Part shown: positions 8,033 to 17,662 of the stretch, piece after piece
How positions within the stretch are numbered: position 1 is the first letter of the stretch
How the letters are laid out: each line of letters starts with the position of its first letter
NCBI GenBank assembly: GCA_026712715.1
Contig: JAPOPW010000038.1
Location: 1-64,000, forward strand
Direction of reading: 5' to 3'
From: Immundisolibacterales bacterium
GTDB lineage: Bacteria; Pseudomonadota; Gammaproteobacteria; HK1
DNA: 64,000 nucleotides
Made by a program: the position numbers and the translations under genes
The notes under the pieces: model-generated
The model's database searches: none
Told to the model about the DNA's origin: nothing
What the model saw: the letters and a program-made list of their open reading frames with translations, nothing else

Positions 8033-9770
8033 CTTCCCGCCCGCCCTCGTGCTCGTCCTCGGCGGGTTCGCGCTGCCCCTCGTCCCGCTCCGCCTTCGCC
8101 CCGTGCTCCTCCTCGGCCTCCCGCTCGTGGCCCTGGCCCTGGTGTGGAGCCTTCCCGAGGGCGCGGCGGCGGCCTGGCCGGTGCACGGCTACGCGCTCAC
8201 GCCCGTCAAGGTGGACCCGCTCGGGCGGCTCTTCGCCACCATATTCGCGATCATGGGATTCGCGGGGGCGCTCTTCGCCCTCAACCAGGCCCGCACCCTC
8301 GAGCTCGCGAGCGCCTTCATCTACGCGGGGAGCGCGATCGGGGTCGCCCTCGCCGGCGACCTGCTCACCCTCTTCGTGTTCTGGGAGCTGATGGCTCTCG
8401 CCTCGACCGGAGTGCTCATCGCCGCGGGCGGGGAGGGAGCGCTGCGCGCGGCCGGCCGCTACTTCGTCGTCCACATGCTGGGCGGAGCGTTCCTGATGGC
8501 CGGGGTGCTGCTCCACGTCGCCGCGACCGGCTCACTCGAATTCACCGCCCTGCCGGCCGATTCCTTCGGAACCTGGCTGATTCTCGCCGGAGTGCTGGTC
8601 AACGCGGCGGCGCCCCCGCTCTCGGCCTGGCTCGCGGACGCCTATCCCGAGGCGTCGTGGAGCGGCATGGTGTTCCTGTCCGCGTTCACCACCAAGGCGG
8701 CGGTCTACGTGCTCATCCGCGGCTTCCCCGGGACCGAGGTCCTCGTCTGGGTCGGACTCTTCATGATCTTCTACGGGATCATCTTCGCGCTCCTCGAGAA
8801 CGACATGCGCCGGATCCTCGCCTACAGCATCGTGAACCAGGTCGGGTTCATGGTCGCCGGGGTCGGGATCGGCACCGAGATGGCGTTGAACGGGGCGGCC
8901 GCCCACGCCTTCACCCACATCATCTACAAGGCGCTCCTCCTCATGTCGGCCGGCTCGGTCCTCTACATGACCGGGCGGCGCAAGTGCACCGATCTCGGGG
9001 GGCTCTTTCGGACGATGCCCCTCACCACCCTCTGCGGCACGGTGGGGGCGCTTGCCATCTCGTCCTTCCCGCTGACATCCGGGTTCGTCAGCAAGTCGAT
9101 GATTTCCCAAGCGGCAAGCGACGAAACACTCGCCATTGCGTGGTTTCTCCTCATGGCCGCTTCCGCCGGAGTGTTCCTCCACGCCGGCATCAAGTTTCCG
9201 TGGTTCGTCTTCTTCCAGAAGGACTCCGGGCTCCGCCCGCCGGACCCGCCCTGGAACATGCGGGCCGCCATGGTGCTTTTCGCCGCGCTCTGCGTCGGCA
9301 TCGGGATCTGGCCGGACCCGCTCTACCGGATGCTGCCGTTCCCGGTGGACTACGCTCCGTACACCGCGGCCCACGTCGTGAACGCGCTCCAGCTCCTCCT
9401 CTTCTCCGGGCTCGCGTTCTTCCTGCTGCTGCCGCTGATGCAGCGCACCCTGACCATCACCCTCGACGTGGACCGGATCTGGCGCACGGGCGGGAGCGGA
9501 CCCACCGCGGCGGGACTCGCCGGCCGCCTCGTGGCTCCCTTCGCGGCCGGTCGCGCCGGGGCACACGCGCGGGCGATGCGGGCGTTGGACGCCGTGCTCC
9601 ATCCGTTCGGTCCGCACGGGATCCTGGCCGCCGCTCCGGCCATCGGCACGATGGTGCGCAACGTCCTCCTCGCGCTCCTCCTCGCGCTCGTGCTCGGGTT
9701 CCTCGCGACGGTGAACGCCGCCGGCGTCCCCCACGAGCTCCTTGCGACCGACACCGAGAGGTATCCATGA
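8025..9770 (+). CDS. MrpD/NuoM-like proton-conducting membrane subunit
   Basis: A 581-residue integral membrane protein with about 14 predicted helices and the proton-antiporter core shared by MrpD, NuoL, NuoM and hydrogenase membrane subunits. Visible hallmarks are FWELMALASTGVLIAAGG (the membrane Glu in helix 5), LSAWLADAYPEASWSGMVFLSAFTTKAAVYVLIR (the conserved Lys region) and RRILAYSIVNQVGFMVAGVG. No other Mrp or Nuo subunit is within the window except the small coupled membrane gene before it. The 3' end overlaps the following luciferase-like gene in ATGA. It may be the last gene of a longer cluster separated by rearrangement, or a stand-alone proton or Na+ translocator. Family assignment is firm; the transported ion is not shown. 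Confidence 0.87.
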   Translation: MIDFPPALVLVLGGFALPLVPLRLRPVLLLGLPLVALALVWSLPEGAAAAWPVHGYALTPVKVDPLGRLFATIFAIMGFAGALFALNQARTLELASAFIYAGSAIGVALAGDLLTLFVFWELMALASTGVLIAAGGEGALRAAGRYFVVHMLGGAFLMAGVLLHVAATGSLEFTALPADSFGTWLILAGVLVNAAAPPLSAWLADAYPEASWSGMVFLSAFTTKAAVYVLIRGFPGTEVLVWVGLFMIFYGIIFALLENDMRRILAYSIVNQVGFMVAGVGIGTEMALNGAAAHAFTHIIYKALLLMSAGSVLYMTGRRKCTDLGGLFRTMPLTTLCGTVGALAISSFPLTSGFVSKSMISQAASDETLAIAWFLLMAASAGVFLHAGIKFPWFVFFQKDSGLRPPDPPWNMRAAMVLFAALCVGIGIWPDPLYRMLPFPVDYAPYTAAHVVNALQLLLFSGLAFFLLLPLMQRTLTITLDVDRIWRTGGSGPTAAGLAGRLVAPFAAGRAGAHARAMRALDAVLHPFGPHGILAAAPAIGTMVRNVLLALLLALVLGFLATVNAAGVPHELLATDTERYP

Positions 9771-10750
9771 AGATCGGAATCAACGTGATGGGTTATCCGG
9801 GCGATCGGAATCCCATCGACAACGCCGTCCTCGCCGAAGCGGAAAGATTCGAGAGCATCTGGATGACGGACGGAAACGGGCGGATGGACGCGCTCACCGC
9901 GGCGGCCGCGATCGGCGCCCGCACCACGCGCGTGCGCATCGGGCTCGGAATCGTTCCGGTGTTCAACCGCCCGCCCCCGGTGCTCGCCGCCACCGCGGCG
10001 GCGCTGTCGCACATCGCGCCGGACCGGGTGGTGCTCGGGGTCGGCTCCTCCAGCCAGACCATGATCGAACGGTGGTACGGCATGGAGTTCAGGAAGCCGC
10101 TCACCCGGGTGCGCGAGACGGTGGAGCTCATGCGCAAGATCTTCAGCGGCGAGCGCACCGCCTACGACGGCGAGACGGTCCGCTCCCATGGGTTCCGGCT
10201 CACCTCCTCCGTCAAGGGACGCCTCCCGATCCATGTCGCGGCGCTTCGGCCCGGCATGCTCGAGCTCGCGGGGGAGATCGGGGACGGGGTGGTCCTCAAT
10301 CTCACTCCCGCGGAGCTGCTTCCCCGCGTCCTCGAGCACGTGGATACCGGGGCGAAGCGTTCCGGACGGCGGGTCGAGGACCTCGAGGTCGTCTCCCTGC
10401 TCAACACCTTCGTCACCGACGACGTGGAGGCGGGGACGCAGGCGATGCGCAGGATCGCCCTCGGCTACTACTCGACCGGGGTCTACGCGAGCTATCTCTC
10501 CTGGCTCGGCCGCCCCCGCGAGGCGCAGCAGATCCAGGAAGGCTTCGCCGAGCGGGACCGCGCGAAGACCAACGCCGCGCTCGCGGACGATTTCGTGCGC
10601 CGGCTCGGACTCGTCGGCTCCGCGGCCGAGGTCCGCTCCCGCCTCGACGAGTACGCGAAGGCGGGGCTCGACACGGCGGTCATCTGGGCCGCGTCCCAGG
10701 ACGAGACGGAGTACGAAGCGACCCGCGCCGCGGTCCTCGCCGCCGCCTGA
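9767..10750 (+). CDS. Luciferase-like (LLM) flavin-dependent oxidoreductase
   Basis: A 327-residue TIM-barrel oxidoreductase of the bacterial luciferase / methylene-tetrahydromethanopterin reductase class, using FMN or F420. Characteristic segments are the N-terminal KIGINVMGY strand, ESIWMTDGNGRMDALTAAAAIGARTTRVRIGLGIVPVF, then PDRVVLGVGSSSQTMIERWYG and LPIHVAALRPGMLELAGEIGDGVVLN. The ATG overlaps the antiporter stop (ATGA), so it belongs to the same transcript as the carboxylase and membrane genes. The substrate cannot be deduced. Confidence 0.85.
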   Translation: MKIGINVMGYPGDRNPIDNAVLAEAERFESIWMTDGNGRMDALTAAAAIGARTTRVRIGLGIVPVFNRPPPVLAATAAALSHIAPDRVVLGVGSSSQTMIERWYGMEFRKPLTRVRETVELMRKIFSGERTAYDGETVRSHGFRLTSSVKGRLPIHVAALRPGMLELAGEIGDGVVLNLTPAELLPRVLEHVDTGAKRSGRRVEDLEVVSLLNTFVTDDVEAGTQAMRRIALGYYSTGVYASYLSWLGRPREAQQIQEGFAERDRAKTNAALADDFVRRLGLVGSAAEVRSRLDEYAKAGLDTAVIWAASQDETEYEATRAAVLAAA

Positions 10751-10800
10751 CTTCCTTGTCCTTTGCGTCGTCCGGGCGCGAGCGCAAGCCTCGCGAGGCG

Positions 10801-12189
10801 CTACCGCCCGGTGTTTCCTCCGCCCCGCTTCCAGTCGCCGCGGGTGGGGAAGGGGAGGCCGAGGTTCTCGCGCAGGGTGGTTCCGGCGTAGTCGCGGTGG
10901 AAGATACCGCGGCGCTGGAGCTCGGGCACCACGAGCCGCACGAAGTCCTCGTACGCGCCGGGGATGTGGGTCGCCGCGACGACGAACCCGTCGCACGCCG
11001 CTTCGAACCATTCCTCGAGGCCGTCCGCCACCTCGCTCGGGGTGCCGACGAAGAGCGGCATCTCGCGCACCGTCCCGCGCCGGCTCACGTTCACGAAGTC
11101 GCGCGAGGTCGGACGGTCCCCCGCCTGCCGGACGACCCGGTCGCGGATGGCCTGGAGCCCCGTCATCGATTCGAGGTCGCCGGTCCCGAGCGGCTCGTCC
11201 GGGGAATGCGTCGCGAAGTCGAAGTTGAGCGCCTCGGCAAGAAGGACCAGGGTGTCGAGCTCGGTCGCGAGGCCCTCGATGTAGGCCGCCTTCTCCTCGG
11301 CGATGGTGCGCGTTTCGCCGGTGATGCAATAGACGGCGGGGCAGATCGAGACCTCGTCCGGGTTCCGGCCCGCCGCCGCGATCGCCTCCTTCACTTCCCG
11401 GTACACCGGGCGCCCGAATTCGAGGTTCGGATAGATCACGAACAGGATCTCGCCCCAGCGCGCCGCGAACGCGCGCCCGCGCCCGCTCTGACCGGCCTGG
11501 ATCACGACCGGACGTCCCTGCGGGGTGCGGGGCACGGTGAACGTGCCGCGGGTCCGGAACCACTCCCCCTCGTATTCGAGGCGGTGCACCTTGTCCGGAT
11601 CGGCGAACGCAAGGCGGTCACGGTCGTAGAGCACCGCGCCTTCCTCCCAGGCGTCCCAGTTGCCGAGGACCACCTCCATGAACTCGTCCGCGCGGTCGTA
11701 GCGCCGATCGTGCGGCGGGTGTTCCGTCCGTCCGAAGTTCGCGGCCTCCGAGTCGTTGAGCGAGGTGACCACGTTCCAGGCCGCCCGCCCGCCGATCATG
11801 TGGTCGAGGGTGGAGAAGACCCGCGCGACATGGAACGGCTCGTAGTAGGTGGTCGAGTAGGTGCCCCCGAGCCCGAGGCGGCTCGTCGCGAGCCCCATCG
11901 CGGTCATCAGCGGGATGAGGTCCATCTTGACCACCCGGATCCCCTGGCGCAGCGCCTCCGTCATGTCGGCACCGTAGCGGTCGGGCATCGCGAGTCGGTC
12001 GTCGAAGAACGCGAGGTGGAACTTGCCGGCCTCGAGGGTGCGGGCGATCCGCTGGAAGTACTCGGGGGTGAGGAAGTCGGGGGTGGTATGCGGATGGCGC
12101 CACGACGCGGGGTAGTTCGAGCAGTTCGCGGCCTGGAGGAAGGCGACCAGCTTCATCTGGCGCGGCGCGGCACGGTCCGACGCGGTCAT
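10801..12189 (-). CDS. NtaA/DszA-type FMN-dependent monooxygenase
   Basis: A 462-residue flavin monooxygenase of the nitrilotriacetate monooxygenase component A / DszA / DmoA family, which needs a separate FMN reductase. Signs are MKLVAFLQAANCSNYPASWRHP, HLAFFDDRLAMPDRYG, LGLGGTYSTTYYEPFHVARVFSTLDHMIGGRAAWNVVTS, then YDRADEFMEVVLGNWDAWE and VIQAGQSGRGRAFAARWGE. The ATG at 12189 has GGAG just upstream, whereas the frame open to 12447 runs into the neighbouring aminotransferase. No reductase component lies alongside. Likely substrates are small C-S or C-N compounds; the exact one is unknown. Confidence 0.87.
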   Translation of the reverse strand: MTASDRAAPRQMKLVAFLQAANCSNYPASWRHPHTTPDFLTPEYFQRIARTLEAGKFHLAFFDDRLAMPDRYGADMTEALRQGIRVVKMDLIPLMTAMGLATSRLGLGGTYSTTYYEPFHVARVFSTLDHMIGGRAAWNVVTSLNDSEAANFGRTEHPPHDRRYDRADEFMEVVLGNWDAWEEGAVLYDRDRLAFADPDKVHRLEYEGEWFRTRGTFTVPRTPQGRPVVIQAGQSGRGRAFAARWGEILFVIYPNLEFGRPVYREVKEAIAAAGRNPDEVSICPAVYCITGETRTIAEEKAAYIEGLATELDTLVLLAEALNFDFATHSPDEPLGTGDLESMTGLQAIRDRVVRQAGDRPTSRDFVNVSRRGTVREMPLFVGTPSEVADGLEEWFEAACDGFVVAATHIPGAYEDFVRLVVPELQRRGIFHRDYAGTTLRENLGLPFPTRGDWKRGGGNTGR

Positions 12190-12265
12190 GGTGGATCTCC
12201 GTTCGTACGAAATTCGGGCCGTCGGGGTTTTCGCCTCCGGTCGCGGCCGGAGGCGCTCCGCGCCG

Positions 12266-13396
12266 TCAGGCGGGGACCAACGCCTCGCGGATGCTCTCTC
12301 CGAGGAGGGCCACGCCGGTCCGGATGGCCTCGAGGTCGGGATAGCCGAACGCGAGCCGGATGAACGGGACGTCGCTGCCGGCCACGTGATACTCCGACCC
12401 GGGCTTGAACGCGACCCCGCGGTCCGCGGCCGCGGCGGCGAGCGCATCCCGGTCGAGGCCGTCCGGGAGCCGCACCCAGATGAAGAGACCGCCCACCGGT
12501 CGCGACCACGAGCAGTAGTTGCCGAGGTGGCTCTCGAGCGCGGCGAGCATGGTGTCGCGCTTCTCCTTGAGGGCGGCGTTGGCGCGCTCGACGTGCCCCC
12601 AGAGGTCCGGCCCGAGGTACTCGGTGGTGATCGCGGCCGAGAGGGTGTTCGGCCCCGCGTCGTGGCGGCGGGCGAGGATCCGCTCGAGGAGTGGCGGGCG
12701 GGCCACGACGTAGCCGAGGCGCACCCCGGGGGCGAAGATCTTGGAGAGCGAGCAGATGTAGACCTGGTCCGGCCAGTCGTCCATGGCGTAGAGCGCGGGC
12801 GGCTTCTCGCCGTCGTAGTGGACGTCCCCGTAGCAGTTGTCCTCCACCACGAGGCAACCGTGACGCTTCGCGCAGGCGAGAAGCTCGGCCCGGCGGGCGC
12901 GCGGCATCATCGCTCCGGTCGGGTTCTGGTACGTCGCCAGGGTGTAGATGAACCGCGGCGGCCGGCCTTCGCGGACCATCTCGTCCAGGATCTCGGCGAG
13001 GCGGTCGGTGCGCATGCCGTTGCCGTCCACGGGGACGCCGACCATCTCGATGCCGAGTGACCGGTACGCCTCGATCGTGCCGTTGTAGGTGAGCTCTTCG
13101 AGCAGCACCCGATCGCCGCGTCCCTCGCAGAACGTTTCCGCGACCAGGGTCACCCCCTGCATCGACCCGTTGGTGAGGACGATGTGGTCCGGATCGACCT
13201 CGATCCCTTCCCGGGCCGACTCGCGCGCGGCGAGGAGGCGCCGGAGCCCCTCGTGGCCGAGCTTGCCGGGGTAAGTGTTGAGGGAGGCGGCGAGGCCCGG
13301 AATGACGCGCGCCGCCGCGGCCGCCAGCTCCTCGCCCGGATAGGTCTCCGGATTGGTGTTGCCGGAGCTGAAGTCGTAGGGCAGCGAATCGGTCAT
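12266..13396 (-). CDS. PLP-dependent class I/II aminotransferase (2-aminoadipate transaminase-like)
   Basis: A 376-residue fold-type I PLP enzyme. It has the NGSMQG phosphate-binding turn, YQNPTGAMM, VVEDNCYGDVHYDG (the cofactor Asp region) and SLSKIFAPGVRLGYV with the Schiff-base lysine. It resembles the LysN/MocR-type aminotransferase branch without the GntR DNA-binding domain. The ATG at 13396 is preferred because GGAG lies just upstream; an ATG 10 codons earlier exists but has a poorer site. It is divergent from the DAO-family gene and cooriented with the monooxygenase 76 nt downstream, so it may act on amino compounds released by that pathway. Confidence 0.85.
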   Translation of the reverse strand: MTDSLPYDFSSGNTNPETYPGEELAAAAARVIPGLAASLNTYPGKLGHEGLRRLLAARESAREGIEVDPDHIVLTNGSMQGVTLVAETFCEGRGDRVLLEELTYNGTIEAYRSLGIEMVGVPVDGNGMRTDRLAEILDEMVREGRPPRFIYTLATYQNPTGAMMPRARRAELLACAKRHGCLVVEDNCYGDVHYDGEKPPALYAMDDWPDQVYICSLSKIFAPGVRLGYVVARPPLLERILARRHDAGPNTLSAAITTEYLGPDLWGHVERANAALKEKRDTMLAALESHLGNYCSWSRPVGGLFIWVRLPDGLDRDALAAAAADRGVAFKPGSEYHVAGSDVPFIRLAFGYPDLEAIRTGVALLGESIREALVPA

Positions 13397-13522
13397 CCTC
13401 GTCTCCGGGGGGGTGTCCGGCGTCAATTGTAGTGCGCCCCGGCGCCGACCCTGCGAAACTTGCGGGGTCGATATTCACCGCGTGGCGACGGCGGCGCTCG
13501 CGTTGCCAATGGAGGGTCCAGG

Positions 13523-14863
13523 ATGCCGATGATCTCCGAGGCGACGCCGATCGCGTTCTCCGATCCGCTGCCCGAGGCGGTGGACGTCGTGGTGATCGGG
13601 GCCGGGGTAATGGGGGTCTCCACCGCCTACTTCCTCGCGAAGAATGGCGTGAGGGTCCTCGTCTGCGAGAAGGGACGGGTGGCCGGCGAGCAGTCCAGCC
13701 GGAACTGGGGATGGGTGCGGCAGCAGGGTCGCGATCCCGCCGAGCTGCCGATCGCCATGGAAGCGAACCGGATCTGGCGCGGTCTCGCCGAGGAGACCGG
13801 GGAACGGGACCTCGCCTTCACCGCGTGTGGATGCCTCTACGTCACGAGCGAACCGGCGCGCATGGCCCGCTGGGAGGAGTGGCGCGAGTCCGCCTCGCGG
13901 CACCAGCTCGAATCGCGCATGCTGACCGGAGCGCAGGTCGAGGCCCTGGTCCCGGAACTGAACGGCCGGTGGGCGGGCGGCATCCACACCCCGAGCGACG
14001 GCCGGGCGGAGCCCTTCGTCGCGGTTCCGGCCCTTGCCCGCGCCGCGCGCCGGCTCGGCGCGGCGGTCATCGAGGGGTGCGCGGTGCGCACCGTGGAGTC
14101 GGAGGCGGGGAGGGTTCGGGCCGTGCACACCGAGCGCGGCCGGGTGGGCGCGCAGGCGGTGGTCCTTGCGGGCGGGGCGTGGAGCACCTTCTTCGCCACG
14201 AATCTCGGTCTCGACCTGCCGCAGCTCACGGTCCGGTCCACGGTGGGTCGGACGAATCCGGTCGACCGGCCCGAGATGCCGGCCGTCTACACCCAGCCGC
14301 TGTGCATCCGGCGCCGGGCGGACGGGGGCTACACGGTCGCGACCGGGGACCTCGTCGAGCACTATGTGGGCCCGCGGTCGTTCCGGCACCTCACCAAGTT
14401 CCGGGCCCTGCTTCGCGGCAGCGCCCGCGACCTTCGACTCAGCGTCGGACCGCCGCGGGGATACCCCGGAAGCTGGACCGGCCGGCGGCGCTGGACCGCG
14501 GAAGAGACCAGTCCGTTCGAGGCGACGCGGGTGCTGAATCCACCGCCCTCGGAGATCGCCATGCGTCGCATCACCGCCCGGCTGCCGGTGCAGGCGCCAC
14601 GCCTCGCCGAGGCCGGGATGGCGGAGTACTGGGCGGGGATGATCGACGTGACCCCGGACGCGGTTCCGTATCTGTGCGAGGTGCCGTCGCCGCGGGGACT
14701 CTTCATCGGTACCGGAATGAGCGGGCACGGTTTCGGAATCGGCCCCGGTGCGGGCCGGGTGCTCGCGGACCTGGTCCAGGGCCGGCCCCACGGTCACGAC
14801 CTCGCCCGCTTCCGGTTCGAGCGCTTCAGCGACGGCAGCCCCATCGTCCCCGGACCCTATTGA
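13523..14863 (+). CDS. FAD-dependent oxidoreductase of the DAO (D-amino-acid oxidase) family
   Basis: A 446-residue flavoprotein. The N-terminal Rossmann motif is VVVIGAGVMGVSTAYFLAKNG with the following acidic strand end VCEKG. RVAGEQSSRNWGWVRQQGRD is typical of a DAO subgroup annotated as gamma-glutamylputrescine or sarcosine oxidase-like. The FAD C-terminal motif is GLFIGTGMSGHGFGIGPGAGRVLADLV. The ATG at 13523 has GGAGG with a 7-nt spacer; the frame opens upstream without such a site. It probably oxidises the C-N bond of an amine or amino acid; it is divergent from the aminotransferase, which could use the product. Substrate not determined. Confidence 0.87.
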   Translation: MPMISEATPIAFSDPLPEAVDVVVIGAGVMGVSTAYFLAKNGVRVLVCEKGRVAGEQSSRNWGWVRQQGRDPAELPIAMEANRIWRGLAEETGERDLAFTACGCLYVTSEPARMARWEEWRESASRHQLESRMLTGAQVEALVPELNGRWAGGIHTPSDGRAEPFVAVPALARAARRLGAAVIEGCAVRTVESEAGRVRAVHTERGRVGAQAVVLAGGAWSTFFATNLGLDLPQLTVRSTVGRTNPVDRPEMPAVYTQPLCIRRRADGGYTVATGDLVEHYVGPRSFRHLTKFRALLRGSARDLRLSVGPPRGYPGSWTGRRRWTAEETSPFEATRVLNPPPSEIAMRRITARLPVQAPRLAEAGMAEYWAGMIDVTPDAVPYLCEVPSPRGLFIGTGMSGHGFGIGPGAGRVLADLVQGRPHGHDLARFRFERFSDGSPIVPGPY

Positions 14864-14951
14864 GCCGCCGGCGGGCGCCGCCGCGTCCGCCCGGAAGTCC
14901 CTTCGCGTCCCGGGGCGGCTCTCGCCGGACGTGTCCGGACGGGGACTCCTC

Positions 14952-16163
14952 TCAGGCGGCGGCGCGAACCGGCAATCGGCTCCAGACGTCCCGCAGGGCC
15001 GCGACCAGGTGCACGAGATCCTCGTCGCCATGGAGCGGGGTCGGGGTCAGGCGCAGCCGCTCCGTTCCCCGGGGCACGGTCGGAAAGTTGATGGGCTGAA
15101 CGTAGATGCGATGACGCTCCAGCAGGTCGTCGGTCACGCGCTTGCACAGCACGGGGTCGCCGACGAGCACCGGCACGATGTGCGAATCGGAGGGCATCAC
15201 CGGGAGGCCGGCCGCCCGCAGCATGCGCTTGAGCGCCGAGGAGACTTCCCGGTGGCGATCGCGCTCGGCGTCGCTCTTCTTGAGATGGCGCACGCTCGCG
15301 AGCGCCGCGGCGGCGACGGCCGGCGGGAACGCGGAGGTGAAGATGAAGCCCGCCGCGTACGAGCGTATGAAGTCGATGAACGCGGCCGAGCCCGCCAGGT
15401 AACCGCCGACCACGCCGAACGCCTTTGCCAGGGTGCCCTGAATCACCGTCAGCCGGTCCATGACCCCTTCGCGCGCCGCGAGCCCGGCTCCTCGCGGGCC
15501 GTACATCCCGACCGCGTGAACCTCGTCGATGTAGGTCATCGCTCCGTACCGTTCGGCGAGGTCGCAGAAGGTCTCGACGGGGGCCAGGTCGCCGTCCATC
15601 GAGTAGATCGATTCGAACGCAACCACCTTGGGACGGTCCGATTCGATGGCGGCCAGCTTTCGTTCGAGGTCTCCGGCGTCGTTGTGCGCGAAGATGACCT
15701 TGTCCGACATTCCGTGCCGGATCCCCGCGATCATGGAGGCATGGTTCCAGGCGTCGGAGACGAGGACGCAACCCGGAAGCTCCGCTCCGAGGGTGGCCAG
15801 GGCTGCCTCGTTCGCCGCATATCCGGAGGAGAAGAGGAGGGCCGCTTCCTTCCCGTGGAGATCGGCGAGCTCTCGCTCCAGCAGCACGTGATGGTGCGAG
15901 GTGCCGGAGATGTTGCGCGTGCCGCCGGCGCTCGCGCCGTATCGATCGATCGCATCCTTCATCGCGGTGCGCACGATCTCGTGCTGACTCATGCCGAGGT
16001 AGTCGTTCGAGCACCAGACCGTGACTTCCGCCACGCCCGACGGCGCGTGGTGGATGGCGCGGGGAAACCCGCCGGCCCGCCGTTCCAGATCCGCAAAGAT
16101 CCGGTACCGGCCCTCCACCTTGAGGTCCTCGATGCGGCCGGCGAAGAAGCGTTCGTAGTCCAA
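14952..16163 (-). CDS. hemA: 5-aminolevulinate synthase
   Basis: A 403-residue PLP enzyme that condenses glycine and succinyl-CoA to 5-aminolevulinate, the first step of haem synthesis by the Shemin route. Hallmarks are [13 protein letters not shown], the glycine-rich [51 protein letters not shown] and [14 protein letters not shown] with the PLP lysine. The TTG at 16163 fits the family start ([10 protein letters not shown]) and gives the usual length; the frame is open to 16391, but that extension is low-complexity Arg/Pro sequence. Presence of this route rather than the glutamyl-tRNA route favours an alphaproteobacterial host. Confidence 0.95.
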   Translation of the reverse strand: MDYERFFAGRIEDLKVEGRYRIFADLERRAGGFPRAIHHAPSGVAEVTVWCSNDYLGMSQHEIVRTAMKDAIDRYGASAGGTRNISGTSHHHVLLERELADLHGKEAALLFSSGYAANEAALATLGAELPGCVLVSDAWNHASMIAGIRHGMSDKVIFAHNDAGDLERKLAAIESDRPKVVAFESIYSMDGDLAPVETFCDLAERYGAMTYIDEVHAVGMYGPRGAGLAAREGVMDRLTVIQGTLAKAFGVVGGYLAGSAAFIDFIRSYAAGFIFTSAFPPAVAAAALASVRHLKKSDAERDRHREVSSALKRMLRAAGLPVMPSDSHIVPVLVGDPVLCKRVTDDLLERHRIYVQPINFPTVPRGTERLRLTPTPLHGDEDLVHLVAALRDVWSRLPVRAAA

Positions 16164-16496
16164 GGTCCTCGGCCCTCGCGCGGGGTGCGGTGCGGACCGC
16201 TTGCGGCACTGTCCGCACGAGCCCCCCGCCGTAGCCCGAATGGTAACCCCCGCGAGGGCGGCGCGGCGAGCCGTCGGGTCGCGTTTGCGCTGGTGGCCGT
16301 CGTTCGAAGGGGAGCGAAACGGCGACCGGGACGGCGCCGGGAAGCCCGGCCCCGGCCCCGCCCGGGAGCGGCGGCGGGTGGAGAAGCGCAATCGCTCCCG
16401 GGCGACGGTAGGGCCGGGCCGGGGTTCGGAGTCTCCGGCTGGGCGGGCGACTCGGCTCCATCGGGGAGCCGAGGCGGAGTCGACGGTTCTCCGAGG
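16164..16496. other. Intergenic stretch with a 9-bp hairpin downstream of znuA
   Basis: 333 bases between the hemA start and the znuA end. No gene is recognised. A perfect hairpin, CTCGGCTCC (16451-16459) with GGAGCCGAG (16465-16473) and a 5-nt loop, lies 24 nt past the znuA stop in the direction of znuA transcription. It lacks a clear U-tract, so it may be a weak or Rho-assisted end of the znuA transcript. The rest presumably holds the hemA promoter and leader, but no convincing hexamers are seen. Confidence 0.45.
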
Positions 16497-17594
16497 CTAG
16501 ATGCCGTAGCAGGCCCGGAATGCGGCGGCGTTCGCCCGCATGAGGTCGAAGTAGAGATCCGGCCCGCCCTCGAGCGCGGCCCCGAGCGGGTCGAGGGTGC
16601 CCGTCCGCGCGCCGGTGCCCTCGACGAGGGTCCGGACCAGCCGGGGCTCGAACTGGGGCTCGGCGAACACGCACGTCGCCTCGGCCCCGACGATCTTCTC
16701 GCGGACCTCGGCGAGCCGCGCCGCGCCCGGCGCCTGGTCCGGACTGACCGTCACGGAGCCCACCGCCCGCAGCCCGTAGCGCGTGTCGAGGTACTGCCAG
16801 GCATCGTGGAAAACGATGAACCCCCGGTCCCGGACGGGGGCGAACGCGTCCTCGAGCTCGCCGTCCAGGGCGCGAAGGCGGGCCTCGAGCGCCGCCTCGT
16901 TCGCCCGGTAGACGCTCTCGTGCTCCGGATCCAGCCGCACGAGGGCGTCGGCCATCGCCTGAACAATCACTTCCGCATTCGCGGGGTCCAGCCACAAGTG
17001 CATGTTGAACTCGCCCATGCCGTGCTCGTGCCCGTCCTCGCGGTGCACGTGGGCATGGTCGTCTTCGTCCTCGCGGGTGTCCGCGTGCTCGTCTTCGTCG
17101 TGGTCCCCATCATGGTCGTCGCGGTGCTCGTCAGCATGCTCGTCGTCGTCGTGTTCCTCGTGGTCGTCGACGTGCTCGTCTTCCCCGTGGTCCTCCTCAT
17201 CGTCGTGGCCGTGCTCGTCCCAGGCCCCTCCTTCGCGCATGCGAAGCAGGGTGATGCCTTCGGCCCGCGAGAGCTCGAGGACGTATGCGTCCGCGGCGAG
17301 GGCCTCGATCGGCCCGACGAGGAACGACTCGAGCCCTTCGCCGACCCAGACCACGAGATCCGCGTGCTCGATGGCATGCGCGTCGGAAGGCCGCAAGGAC
17401 CAGGCATGGGGCGAAGCGCCTCCCGGGACGAGGAGGGAGGGCTCGCCGACCCCGTCCATGACCCCCGCGAGCAGCGAGTGGATCGGCTTGATGCTGGCCA
17501 CTGCGGCCGGCGCTTCGGCCGCGACTGCTATAGTCGTGGTCCCCGCGAGAGCGGCCCCGGCGAGTCCCGGCAGAAGGCTGTGAAGGCGTGTCAT
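16497..17594 (-). CDS. znuA: Zinc ABC transporter substrate-binding protein, system 1
   Basis: A 365-residue periplasmic zinc-binding protein of the cluster A-I (ZnuA) family. It has a signal peptide (about 1-26, cleavage near AVAAEA), zinc-site histidines in IKPIHS and GGASPHAWSLRPSD (His63), a long His/Asp/Glu-rich loop at residues 126-195 before FNMHLWLDP (His199), and VFHDAWQYLDTRYGL. The charged loop is the classical ZnuA metal-sensing or metal-loading loop. It is transcribed divergently from zur-znuC-znuB, sharing the region 17595-17732. A clear GGAG precedes the ATG. It is strongly similar in sequence pattern to the second ZnuA at 29204-30247, for example in the shared RTGTLDPLG segment. 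Confidence 0.95.
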   Translation of the reverse strand: MTRLHSLLPGLAGAALAGTTTIAVAAEAPAAVASIKPIHSLLAGVMDGVGEPSLLVPGGASPHAWSLRPSDAHAIEHADLVVWVGEGLESFLVGPIEALAADAYVLELSRAEGITLLRMREGGAWDEHGHDDEEDHGEDEHVDDHEEHDDDEHADEHRDDHDGDHDEDEHADTREDEDDHAHVHREDGHEHGMGEFNMHLWLDPANAEVIVQAMADALVRLDPEHESVYRANEAALEARLRALDGELEDAFAPVRDRGFIVFHDAWQYLDTRYGLRAVGSVTVSPDQAPGAARLAEVREKIVGAEATCVFAEPQFEPRLVRTLVEGTGARTGTLDPLGAALEGGPDLYFDLMRANAAAFRACYGI

Positions 17595-17662
17595 GGTGTT
17601 GTTCTCCGGTTGCGGTTGCAGGTATCGCGACGAAGGGCCGCCGCGCGGCTGGGATGAATGGA

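Noticed and set aside
10788-10799. Palindrome GCCTCGCGAGGC between convergent genes as a terminator
   Set aside because: It has no loop and no U-tract, and such short G+C palindromes are expected by chance in this composition.
14748-17657. Very long open frame on the plus strand across hemA and znuA
   Set aside because: It is antisense to two well-supported genes and its product is Arg/Val-rich shadow sequence with a repetitive Val stretch opposite the znuA charged loop. High third-position G+C keeps such frames open.
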